From Cyclina sinensis (taxonomy: Eukaryota; Mollusca; Bivalvia; Venerida; Veneridae), in the NCBI GenBank assembly GCA_012932295.1, contig JAAONU010000016.1, positions 13,432,111 through 13,496,110 of the forward strand: a DNA stretch of 64,000 nucleotides, in the 5' to 3' direction. A program made the position numbers and the translations under genes. The stretch's first letter is position 1, and every line of letters begins with the position of its first letter. A model generated the notes under the pieces. The model was given only the letters and a program-made list of their open reading frames with translations. It did not search any database and had not been told where the DNA came from. Below are positions 25,591 to 37,380 of this stretch, piece after piece.

Positions 25591-28500
25591 TCATTTATTT
25601 GTGCATTCTCCTTTAAAGTGTACAAATACAGATACCAAACATTTCTTTTATCTCTGTCCAAATTACATGTACTCCGATTACTTGTTTTAGAATTTTCATT
25701 GAACAAAATATTTGCTATTTGATAATGTGATACTCACTTGAGATGCACCTCAAAACACATTTTTCTGTATGAAAGGAGCTACAACTAAGTCAGGAAAACA
25801 CCTGGAAAACAACTGTAGTTTCTATCTTCATATCACTTGTCGATTAAGAACTATCATGTTAAATTCAGCCTAAACACAGAAAGAAAAAAATTCAATCAGT
25901 TAAAAAAGCGATGATGCTCACTATGCTAGGTAAGAGTATCCTCGACTTAGAAAATTTGCTTAGTTTTTGAAAGACTCAATCGAAATACACATAGGTTATA
26001 GATTATGTCTGCAAAATAGTTACTTGTAAATAATCATTTTCTTTATGAATAAATGCATGTTGCGTGCAGAACCATCATTCAAAATTCAGCCTGTCTACAA
26101 CACTAGACATCTGATAATTTTCCGATGCTGAAACAGTAATAATTTTACGGATGGCGCCATTTCCCGTTATCTGTTTGTCAAATAAAATGCAAAAACTCAA
26201 AATGATACTTCAGTGTGAATCGGTCGATGCTGTAATACTGATTTGCAATTTGCAAACTAAATTTACTTTTCAAAATAAACCAAACGGATCGTTTTCCGAG
26301 ACTGGTGTTTATAAGAGTGATTTTTAAGACCATAATTAAAACAGGCACAACGAATTTAAGATAGGTTTAAGAAACCATAAGTACGTAACCAAAAACGGAT
26401 ATTGTTACTCATGCTTATTGCATACCATAAAAATATGATGCGTTGAGAAATTTTAATTTTGGTATTGTACAGAACCCGTAGCAAAGTATAAATCTAGCTT
26501 TCATGTTCTTCCGCATAAAAAGTAATAAAATATCCAAATTCAGATATTAACCTTTTTAAATGGTTTTACAATAAGCTACTGTCAGTTTGAATAGCTGTAA
26601 AGATGATTTCCTGGACAATAACTTAGCGAATCGGCTTAAGATTTTGCTCAAAATTCAACTGTTAGCTAAAATTTAAAAATGCAAACTTAGAGATAGTCAA
26701 CTGAAAGTTTAAGATTTTAAAAAAAAGTTTGATTTTTTTTCTAAACAGAACTTACACTATTGCAGGTGTAAGCATTCTTGCGAATACCATTAAAGTATTA
26801 AAGCGGTGCGTTTGATTTGTTTCCGAACAGAAGACTTTGTGAATGAAAACGACAGTTCAAAAATTCTGAAAAAAACATATGGGCAAATTCTAAAATTTGT
26901 TACTTTGCACTGACAGTAGATTGGAAAAGCAAGACGTGTAATATTTCATTTCTTCATGTTGCTTTATGTAATAAGTAAAAGCAGTGTTACCAGGGACTAA
27001 ATGATATTTGAAGCCGTTAAACTTAATTATTGCCTTTCAATGACTTCAAATCATGCAAAGGGAATTTGTTCTGGAGTAGTATTTCTTTTCATTTTTTCCT
27101 ATCAAATATTTTTGATTCCTTGAAACAATAGCAGAAAAAAGTATCTGCTAACAAAGATTAAACATTGATTTGAAACTGTAACAGGAAAACAGTAAGATGA
27201 TCATATCTGATCAGTTGCCTGCATATGTAAATGAAAACATATACCTACATTGTAAGGTTCGAAATGCATTGAGATATTTAGATTACCATATGTTTACAAA
27301 TGAATTTAAAAAATGTTATACAAGTTTATCTTCAGGAAGTATCAAACACCGTATGAAACATTTATGGTGGAGTTGTTGCGCTTATCAATGGTGTTGATTA
27401 CATTGTTAAAGAAAAGAAGCTGCCCTTTTATTTTATGGCACTTGAAGACATCACGTGATAGTTCCATTATAAATGTTATTCCTTATATTGCAAACCTTTT
27501 ATGTGTCTGAAAGTCCTTATCAGACGAAATAACATTTTTTTCAATTATTATAACCCTGCTTATATGTTATTGTCTCTGTTATATTAAACTAATCCGGGAA
27601 ACAAGGCCTGACAGATTTCATTAATCCAGCAAGGTTATGGCTTCCCGTGTTTAGCCAGAACTCGATTCGAAAGGGTGGAATATGGAAAGTCATGGACAAT
27701 TGCTTACCTTGTGGGATTGAAACCAGCAATCTCTGAAACATTGGTTCCGAGTCCTACCACTCTAAAGAAATGTTTCGCTTATGGAGCTAAAATCATCTTT
27801 TTTTTCAAAATTAAAAGAAGAGGATGCAGTTTTCAGTTATCAAAGTAAACGAGGTAATATATGAGTCCTAATTATATATGTATAATTATATTCATGTGTC
27901 ATAGAAAACTCACAGTTAAGTATTTTTCATTGCGTAAGTATTAAAGAAAGTGTGTTTTCGATATGGCGTGACTGACTCTTCTGTACTCTTTAAAATAAAC
28001 AACGTTTTAATATCCAGTATGACGCGAATGACGTTATTGTTCTCAGTAAAATTTAATACAAACAACAATGATTTTGTTGCTGTCGTAATAGAAATACAAG
28101 CATTCAATAGAAGTTGTTTTTGCAAATGTCAATAGTGACATTAAATAAAAACGACAGTTAACAATTTACATTCTTTATAAAATAAAAGTGAAATAATTTA
28201 ACAGTAAACTCAATTGCAATAAATCCGATTTCAATTGATGCCGATCAGTCTGATAATGGATTCAAGGTATCAAACTTTTCTAAGAACGAATTCGAAGTCA
28301 GGGCAGATCCTCCAGCATTTTAGTTGTGGTCGTATTGTTGTTTAATTGTTTCTCCTAATAACAACCATAAACAGTGAGTAGAATGTATTTCGCTGAATAT
28401 CAGTGTCACATTAAAGTTTAAACTTAACATAAGGTTTACTTGAAGTGCACTTGTTTACCATGCATTGCACTAGACGTGAACTCCAGGTGCGCCATTAAGT

Positions 28501-30412
28501 GCACTCATTAAACATAATGGTGCACTTTTGTAAACTCGAAGAGCACGTCTTATTACAACTAATTCAAATGTGAATTGCACTTAAAATGCACTTAAAGTGC
28601 ACTTCTTAGTTCTTAGAGTATTCTGCCTCTTAAATGGGTGAGGTAACGTTTGAAGTTATAACTGACAGTGTATTAAGATTTTTAATCTTTACATTCAGAA
28701 GACCTCGGGCTATTTATGAAATCCTATTGAACGTAAAAGAAGTACAACATTTCCACCATACTGATTTTTTTAATAACAAGGCCTGTCAATATAAACTAAA
28801 ATAATCAAAGGGAACTATTAAATTACTAAATACTAAATTAATCGTAAAAAAGACTTACTAAATCATGGGAGTCGATTTTAAAATAGTGTAGTTGATGCCA
28901 CCTCTGTGAAAAGGTACTGGGTCCCTTTAGCCCAGTAGTTAATCATTGTTCATTGTTGCTTGTCTACTCCATGTCTCCTCCCTTTGTTATTTTAATTTTG
29001 TTTGTTCATTCGTTCTTTGCAGGTCTGTTTTTATTTCGTTTTCTTCCGCTCATTCATTAATTAATTCATTTCATTTACCTTTTCTTTCCAGAATAGTTCA
29101 GAAGTTAAATGATTTATTCATTATTTAGTTAATTATTAACCAAACAGTTAAAAATCCCAGGTGTTACAGGATTATTTGATTTTATTAAGTATTTTCCTTT
29201 GAATTCATATATCTAATTTTAATAAAATACTCCACTTTATGACCAGAGTCACAGGAAAAGGGCGCTCGGTCTTAATATAATTATTAATTTGGTGAACAAC
29301 CTTTTACATTTACTGTACAAATAAAGTATCGGGACTTTTATCTGAAAATTACAATTCCGTGTGCAAATCTGATGATAACAGTACGTTGAAAAGAAACATG
29401 ATTCGCAAAATTTACACTCCTGTAAATGACGTCATAAACCTAAGTTGACACTATTATTTATTCAATTTCTCATTGGCAATACGATATCATAATAGGTATT
29501 AAACAAATTCTTTCATCTTTTGAAAAAAACCAATATGTTCTAGTATGTTAACAATGTTCCGTAAACAACTAACATGTCGCGAAACACGATTGTTTTTCCA
29601 TTAAGTACAGTTTGAATTGCTACATGTCGTATTACATTTTCTGCGATTAAAATTAACCACAAAATCACATTTAAATTGCTGATGATTTAAATTTATATGG
29701 AAAATCATGAAATACCTTATGTCTAATAAATGTCATGTCGCACGTGCCAGACATGTTAATAACTCATATGCAGTGTTCGAATACTTTAGTTTAAATTTCT
29801 TTGCATATATCATTGAATTGTCACATTTGTTTTAGTTTTTGCTCCTTCATTCACGTCCATGTAGTTTCAACATTTTTTTGTTTTATTTTACTGCGCTTGA
29901 TTTGTAATGTTGTAGATTCACTTTAGCTTATGTTCCTGTATACAGAAATTTTGACCAAAGACATTTGACACATTTGATAATAATGTAATAATGACAGAAA
30001 GCAAATGTCCAAACTGATTGAAAAAAAAATATTGTATCCTCCTCACAATTCTCAATTAAATGGCACATACTCAGCGGAACGATAATCTCTACAAATGGCT
30101 GTTAATATATCACCATTTGAATACCCTTCTTCCATTTTGTAGCGTTTTTATATGTGGTTCGAATGCAGCAAAAAGTAATCAAATGGTATGATTTCTTTTC
30201 AGAATTACTTTCATCTAAGCATGCGTACTAGAAGGTCAGAGTGAAAAAGAAGTAAAGTATTTTGTTTTAAGATAATTTCAAAATATTCATGCGTACTTCT
30301 GCATTGCTTTATTTATTTTTATATGAATAGATGAATTAGAGCTAAATTTTCTTATTTTTTTTTTCAAACGGAATTGATTTTATTGACCTTCCAAGTATGT
30401 TTAAAGATAAAT
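25591..30412. repeat. Segmental duplication block, copy 3
   Basis: Collinear with copies 1 and 2 from GTATGAAA(G/T)GAGCT (25766) through ACGGATGGCGCCATTTC (26147) to GAATTGCTACATGTCG (29613). The distance from the GGCGCCA anchor to the sequence matching the AATAAA..CGAT anchor is about 2.05 kb, against 1.91 kb in copy 1 and 2.18 kb in copy 2. Its second half (27555 onward) was duplicated again as copy 4. It ends 50 bp inside a Penelope-like coding sequence. Confidence 0.75.
27640..27785 (-). repeat. tRNA-derived SINE relic in copy 3
   Basis: On the minus strand, TTCTTTAGAGTGGTAGGAC contains an A-box-like TAGAGTGGTAG, and GCTGGTTTCAATCCC is close to the pol III B-box consensus GGTTCRANNCC. 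The spacing fits a tRNA head. The neighbouring body is shared with 20450 and 30590. Confidence 0.55.
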
Positions 30413-30495
30413 GCGCGAATGTTTGTCTCCGCGAAAATGTCGTTGATAAAAAAAAAACGCGAAAATTTGTATCCGCGAACATTTCTAGGGAAACA
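30413..30495. other. Filler at the junction of a recent tandem duplication
   Basis: Sequence present at the join between copies 3 and 4 but absent after copy 4. It contains two direct copies of a 22-bp word, CGCGAANNTTTGTNTCCGCGAA, separated by an A10 run, and ends CATTTCTAGGGAAACA. It resembles the tip of a small transposon or templated filler DNA. Confidence 0.6.
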
Positions 30496-33345
30496 GTATA
30501 TGTTATTGTCATTGTTTTATTAAACTAATCCGGGAAACAAGGCCTGACAGAATTCATTAATCCAGCAAGGTTCTGGCTTCCCGTGTTTAGCCAGAACTCG
30601 CTTCGAAAGGTGGAATATGGAAAGTCATGGACAATTGCTTACCTTGTGGGTTTGAAACCAGCAATCTCTGAAACATTGGTTCCGAGTCCTACCACTCTAA
30701 AGAAATGTTTCGCTTATGGAGCTAAAATCATCATTTTCAAAATTAAAAGAAGAGGAAGCAGTTTTCAGTTATCAAAGTAAACGAGGTAATATATGAGTCC
30801 TAATTATATATGTATAATTATATTCATGTGTCATAGAAAACTCACAATTAAGTATTTTTCATTGCATAAATATATGAGAAAGTGTGTTTTCGATATGGCG
30901 TGACTGACTCTTCTGTACTCAGAAAACTTTAAAATAAAAAACATTTTAATATCCAATACGACGCGAATGACGTTATTGTTCTCAGTGAAATTTAATACAA
31001 ACAACAATGATTTTGTTGCTGTCATAATAAAAATACAAGCATTCAATAGAAGTTGTTTTTGCAAATGTCAATATTGACATTAGATAAAAACGACAGTCAA
31101 CAGTTTACATTCTTTATAAAATAAAAGTGAAATAATTTGACAGTTAACTCAATTGCTATAAACAAGACCGATTTCAATTGATGCCGATCAGTCTGATAAT
31201 GGATTCAAGGTATCAAACTTTTCTAAGAACGAATTTGTAGTCAGGGCAGATCCCTCCAGCATTTTTGGTGTGGTCGTTTTGTTGTTTGTTTCTCCTAATA
31301 ACAACCATAAAGAGAAAACAGTGAGTAAAATGTATTTCACTGAATATCAGTGTCACATTAAAGTTTAACACAATGTTTACTTGAGTGCACTAGTTTAACA
31401 TGCATTGCACTAAAAGTGAACTCCAGATGCGCCGTTAAGTGCACTCATTAAACATAATGTTGCACTTATGTAAACTCGACGAGCACGTCTTATTACAACT
31501 AATTCAAATATGAATTGCACTTAAAATGTACTCAAAGTGCACTTCTTAGTTTTTAAGAATATTCTATCTCTTAAATGGGCGAGGTAACGTTTGAAGTTAT
31601 AACTGACAGTGTATTAAGATTTTTAATCTTTACATTCAGAAGACCTCGGGCTATTTATGAAATCCTATTGAACGTAAAAGAAGTACAACATTTCCACCAT
31701 ACTGATTTTTTTTTAATAACAAGGCCTGTCAATATAAACTAAAATAATCAAAGGGAACTATTAAATTACTAAATACTAAATTAATCGTAAAAAAGACTTA
31801 CTAAATCATGGGAGTCGATTTTAAAATAGTGTAGTTGATGCCACCTCTGTGAAAAGGTACTGGATCCCTTCAGCCCAGTAGTTAATCATTGTTCATTGTT
31901 GCTTGTCTACTCCAGGTCTTCTTCCTTTGTTATTTAATTTTGTTTGTTCATTCGTTCTTTGCAGGTCTGTTTTTGTTTCGTTTTCTTCCGCTCATTCATT
32001 AATTTATTCATTTCACTTACCTTTTCTTTCAAGAATAGTTCAGAAGTTAAATGATTAATCATTATTTAGTTAATTATTAACCAAACAGTTAAAAATCCCA
32101 GGTGTTACAGGATTATTTGATTTTATTAAGTATTTTCCTTTGAATTCATATATCTAATTTTAATAAAATACTCCACTTTATGACCAGAGTCACAGGAAAA
32201 AGGCGCTCGGTCTTAATATAATTATTAATTTGGTGAACAACCTTTTACATTTACTGTACAAATAAAGTATCGGGACTTTTATCTGAAAATTACAATTCCG
32301 TGTGCAAATCTGATGATAACAGTACGTTGAAAAGAAACATGATTCGCAAAATTAACACTCCTGTAAATGACGTCATAAACCTAAGTTGACACTATTATTT
32401 ATTCAATTTCTCATTGGCAATACGATATCATGATAGATATTAAACAAATTCTTTCATCTTTTGAAAAAAAACAGTATGTTCTAGTATGTTAACAATGTTC
32501 CGTAAACAACTAACATGTCGCGAAACACGATTGTTTTTCCATTAAGTACAGTTTGAATTGCTACATGTCGTATTAAATTTTCTGCGATTAAAATTAACCA
32601 TAAAATCACATTTAAATTGCTGATGATTTAAATTTATATGGAAAATCATGAAATACCTTATGTCTAATAAATGTCATGTCGCACGTGCCAGACATGTTAA
32701 TAACTCATATGCAGTGTTCGAATACTTTAATTTAAATTTCTTTGCATATATCATTGAATTGTCACATTTGTTTTAGTTTTTGCTCCTTCATTCACGTCCA
32801 TGTAGTTTCAACATTTTTTTGTTTTATTTTACTGCGCTTGATTTGTAATGTTGTAGATTCACTTTAGCTTATGTTCCTGTATACAGAAATTTTGACCAAA
32901 GACATTTGACACATTTGATAAGTATTAATGACGCAAAGCACATGTCTAAACTGATTGAACAAAAATATTGTATCCTCCTAACAATTCTCAATTAAATGGC
33001 ACATACTCAGCGGAACGATAATCACTACAAATGGCTGTTAATATGTCACCATTTGAATAACCTTCAATTTTGTAGAGTTTTTTATATGTGATTCGAAAGC
33101 AGCAAAAATTAACCAAATGGTATGATTTCTTTTCACAATTACTTTTATCTAAGCATGCGTACTAGCTAGTCAGAGTAAAAATGAAGTAAAGTATTTTGTT
33201 TTAAGATAATTTCAAAATATTCATGCGTACTTCTGTATTGCTTTATTTACTTTTATATGAATATATGAATTAGAGCTAAATTTTCTCAATTTTTTTTTTC
33301 AAAAGGAATTGATTTTATTGACCTTCCAAGTATGTTTAAAGATAA
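30496..33345. repeat. Segmental duplication copy 4 (recent tandem duplicate of 27555-30412)
   Basis: Matches the second half of copy 3 almost base for base at an offset of about 2936 bp: GGCCTGACAG at 27604/30540, GGAGTCGATTTTAAAA at 28868/31809, and CAAGTATGTTTAAAGATAAA at the 3' ends. Differences are scattered single substitutions and short indels (a few per cent by eye), far fewer than between copies 1 to 3. No conserved reading frame. Confidence 0.9.
30585..30725 (-). repeat. tRNA-derived SINE relic in copy 4
   Basis: Duplicate of the 27640-27785 relic, with the same A-box-like TAGAGTGGTAG and a B-box-like TGGTTTCAAACCC on the minus strand. Confidence 0.55.
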
Positions 33346-34740
33346 AAATGCCTCACGTGCAGAAATTGCCGAGTTATTATGCTTATTTTATGTAAACTGG
33401 TGTAAAAAAGAGCATGCTGAGCCCTATGGTATTACTTATTGGAAAACACAGCTCTTCAAAATAATTGACACTTGCATATCATTTTATAAAGGAAACATAG
33501 CTTTATTACCATTTCGACCTAGGTTTGACTTTCGTTATTTGAGAAACGGAATTCAAGACTTTCATAACGGATTTATATTGGCACCTGCTGATAAAGCTTC
33601 GAATAATGTTATCATAATATGACGGAAATTATCGCTAATTCAAGTTCTTGTACAGCTACTGACTTACCTTTGCTCTTAACATCTTGTCTTACAGCCATAA
33701 AAGAACAAATTATTAGATATTGCGAAAAGGTTTTTGAAAGCACTGGTTAAAATCTAGTTTGATGTATTAAAACTTGGATGACGTTTTGAATAAGCATGAA
33801 TCAAATAATTGTCAGGCGTTCTCTAAGACAACTTAATATTGTTCTACATTGTACACTTCATTTCCTCATAATGCAATAAAGTCAAGTTAAAAAAAGTGTG
33901 GCAGGAGAAATAAAAAACTTATCGCTTGTAATACACACAGATCATCTTTTTACAGATGGTTTTATGATAATTATATTTTAATGACTTGTCAAGACTTGAT
34001 CGTGTAGCTCTCTTTCTTACTAGGTAATATTTATGTTAGATTTAGAACTTATATTCATAAACAGGTGGTGGACATCCACTTGGATACTAATTGTGCACCC
34101 CTTGTTGCTTGATGCTTTGAAAGAGAGTTTATGTTATCTCCTTCAAGTGAACATCAAGATGACATTATTACAGCTTTTAACAACATCTCGAGACATCTTG
34201 ACGATTTGTTAGATATAGATTATAACCATTTTCTAGCTCTGGTCAACAAAATATATCCAGACAAACTAGAGCAATAAAATAATAAAGCAAACAATTCAGA
34301 AAAGCAAAGAAACTTTCTTGATCTAAATATTTCTGTTGAAAATAGTTTCGTAACTAATAAAGTCTAAAAATACAATAAAAGAGGTGATTTTAATTTAAAT
34401 TTGGTTAATTTTCCATTTTCAGATGGTGATGTCCCACGCGCTACATCTTATAGGGTTATCTGTTACAATGTGTTTGTTTTTCAGACCTTACAACTATGTT
34501 GAAAATGTCAATTAACGTAATATTTGCATAACAGAAAATCTTTTGAAAGAGGAGTATCGGTACCACAAATTAAGAAAAAAAAAGTTTGGCAAGTTTTATC
34601 GCCGATACCCAGATTTAAGTCAAACATGCTATTATTACAGTTTAAAATCACTATTGCTACAACATTTCCCAACCAGTGCTTTATTGAGATCTGAGTGATA
34701 AATTAAAGAAAATACAAAGCAATATTAATCATCACGTTAT
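33290..34740 (+). pseudogene. Penelope-like retroelement reverse transcriptase, decayed
   Basis: The first frame (33302-33622) reads GIDFIDLPSMFKDK, then ILAPADKASNNVIII, the conserved block just before the palm in the mollusc/cnidarian Penelope-like proteins. After a stop, another frame continues LPLLLTSCLTAIKEQIIRYC (about 33665), then HLDTNCAPLV (about 34080, for the family's G-P-MGTNCAPL). Next come SRHLDDLLDID (about 34190, the F/YxDD catalytic box), LVNKIYPDKLE, NFLDLNISVENSFV and VNFPFSDGDVPRATSYRV (34390-34460), and KSLLLQHFP near 34650. Several stops and frame shifts make it non-functional. It is 5'-truncated, joined to duplication copy 4 at about 33290. No GIY-YIG endonuclease was seen downstream. 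Confidence 0.7.
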
Positions 34741-37084
34741 CAACATGATATTCCACAGCGCTCTGCATACTTATTTATATTGCCGTCGATTATTTTCATG
34801 TTTATTTCTAAGTTAAAACATAAAGTACCATAGACAACTAGTAAAGGCATAAACTATCACCACGCAACATTAGATTAATGTAAGTGTTACATCAGTTATC
34901 ATTTGAGAGTGATAGCTGAGTTTGTTTTTCAAGAGAAATATTATGTCTCCCACTACTCCACTCCATCCTAAATGTTAATGTTATGCCACTGATGACCTAT
35001 GTTAAATTTGGATGAATCAACCAAAGTGTATAGCAGAAGTTAAAAAAAAGAACGCATAATTAAAATAACTATGCTGAAAATTATTGAAGCGGAAACTGCC
35101 AAAGATAATGCATAACTAAGCTTTTCATTGAGTTTTGTTTAACCAGTCAGAATGTAAAGCCCAAACGAAAAAACTGAGTGCTTATAAGGAAAAAAAGCTG
35201 TGCAAAATCATTGAACCGCTAAGGTTAGACATTGTACATGTGTGGGTTGGGATCAGGTGGTGACCGAAAAGGTGTTCAGACTAGCCATGGTAAAATCGAA
35301 TGCATAAAAACAAAAACACTTTTGAAAATCAATGACCCGGAGAACGCAAAAGATTTGAACAACGAGGCTTGGTACTGAATTAGTATTTGAAGTTTGGCTG
35401 AATTTAACCAGGTTTCAGAGAAGTTAAACGTTTCTTTGGACAGACATACCAACAAATTGGACAGAATTCGTATGCCTGTTCCAATCTTATCGGAGATATA
35501 CTTACATTAAAAGAGGTAAGATATTATGTGTATAATACAATATATTCAAAATCAGGTCTTTCATATGCTCATGTATCTAAAGTTTCACTTCAGAAACGAA
35601 AACAGCAGAATGATTAATATGGTATTTCATTTGTTTTATGATAAAGAATTCATGACATTTTTTTAAATTGTTATGCTAAAGAACAGTCAGGCGACAGATG
35701 CTAAATAAACACCTCTAAATTCAATGCTTAATGTAAACTGTTTGCATAGAAGTTTGTTAGATGAGTAAGAACGTGGTAATGCAACAAATAAATAAAGAAA
35801 TAAAAATGCAAACATGCAAGTGAAAAAAGTTTTTCATTCCCCGTATCGTTCTCCAGTGTTAAACCTTGAGGCCACTTACCAGTATGTGTCAGTACTTACC
35901 GACCTACCAACTGTTGTGCCGAGGTGAAACAAGCTGTCGCAGTCTGCAAGTCGAAATAATTTTTAATATGTCTTTTTCACCGTATAAAGACACCTAGAAT
36001 AGCATTACCTTTATTTTATTACATCTCTCTATTTTCCGATACTGTGACAACTGGAGAACTATGGCTATAATATACATTTTAAAATACTTACTTTACATAA
36101 TATAAAGTCTTACTTTGTATGACTAGGTTTTATGCCTCCGAAGCCCTTATACAAAGTTTGTATAACAGCTCATACTTTGGCTTTAAGAAATATAATAAAC
36201 CGACACCTGATATCATTATTAAGATTGTTCACTTAATGTATAGGTAATTCATGATCATTAACTATCTTCTTTTTTATAGATAAGAAATATTTTATTGCAA
36301 TGTTTCAAAATCATACAAATAATGAACTACAAGTGTCAGTTTTTTCCTGTCGTCTATGCGTTTTGAACGCGAAGAGAATTAACTAGTAAAACAAACTTAC
36401 ACAATGTTCGAGACAACCCATTGTTGAATCGACACTCATGTAACTTGTCTTTCCTTTCCTTTAAACCTTAAAAGCTGAAAAAAATCTTTATGTAAAACAT
36501 TTCAAAGCAACCATAAAATTCTGTATTCGCAAAGCTCACTGCACTATTTAATAAACATCAAGATTAAGACAGCCAGCATGCTATAAAAGGCAAGTAATAA
36601 CTTTTAACATGTCCATCATTTCCTTTTTAATTCAGACAAATACAAATTAAAGAATCGGTGTAGGCAGACAATAACCGTTTTCTTTTCTTTTGATTTATGT
36701 TTTTTGTTGTTCTAGAATCAGGCCGAGATGACGCAAACAGACCTACAGGTGTGGAACCTACAGATTATAAATCTCTTCCACTGCATTACCTTTTTCGTCT
36801 CTCTTCCGCCGGGCATCTTAAAACAAATAAAAAAAACTAGACGATATACTCAGTCAATGAGGCAGACTAATGATGTTGTTCTCATTTAAAGTCGCTGTAA
36901 GCTTGTCATTATGAACATTTCTTCCGCTTTCTTTTCTAACTGACATATGGGTATTCAATTTATATTCGTTAAAACTTTGCAAACCTGACATTTTAAAGCA
37001 CTTTTATCTCTCTGGTCCACGGAACAATTTACGTATCTTCTGTCTCGTATTTGATGTCTCGATAATTCTCATATCTTCTTGTCC
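34741..37084. other. Gene-free stretch
   Basis: No exon, RNA gene or repeat element recognised. Phrases such as AATCATTGAACCGCTAAGG (about 35208) and AATCAATGACCCGGAGAACG (about 35328) recur in diverged form at roughly 120-bp spacing, suggesting an old tandem repeat at about 35060-35420. Confidence 0.4.
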
Positions 37085-37380
37085 ATTCTAGTTATCGATT
37101 TCACTGTCCGCATCCTCTTCCATTCTAGTTATCGATTTCACTGTCCGCATCCTCTTCCATTCAAGTTATCGATTTCACTGTCCGCATCCTCTTCCATTCT
37201 AGTTATCGATTTCACTGTCCGCATCCTCTTCCATTCTAGTTATCGATTTCACTGTCCGCATCCTCTTCCATTCTAGTTATCGATTTCACTGTCCGCATCC
37301 TCTTCCATTCTAGTTATCGATTTCACTGTCCGCATCCTCTTCCATTCTAGTTATCGATTTCACTGTCCGCATCCTCTTCC
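37085..37380. repeat. 37-bp minisatellite, eight copies
   Basis: Exactly eight 37-bp units (296 bp) running from ATTCTAGTTATCGATTTCAC to CATCCTCTTCC. Only one substitution was noticed (ATTCAAG in the third unit). The 65-codon frame across it is a repeat artefact; 37 is not a multiple of 3, so its reading shifts each unit. Confidence 0.95.

Noticed and set aside
37079..37276. 65-codon repetitive frame (ILVIDFTV / RFHCPHPLPF)
   Set aside because: Product of the 37-bp minisatellite; the reading cycles through frames because 37 is not divisible by 3.
37085..37380. CRISPR-like array
   Set aside because: The 37-bp repeats are directly adjacent with no unique spacers, and the window is eukaryotic.
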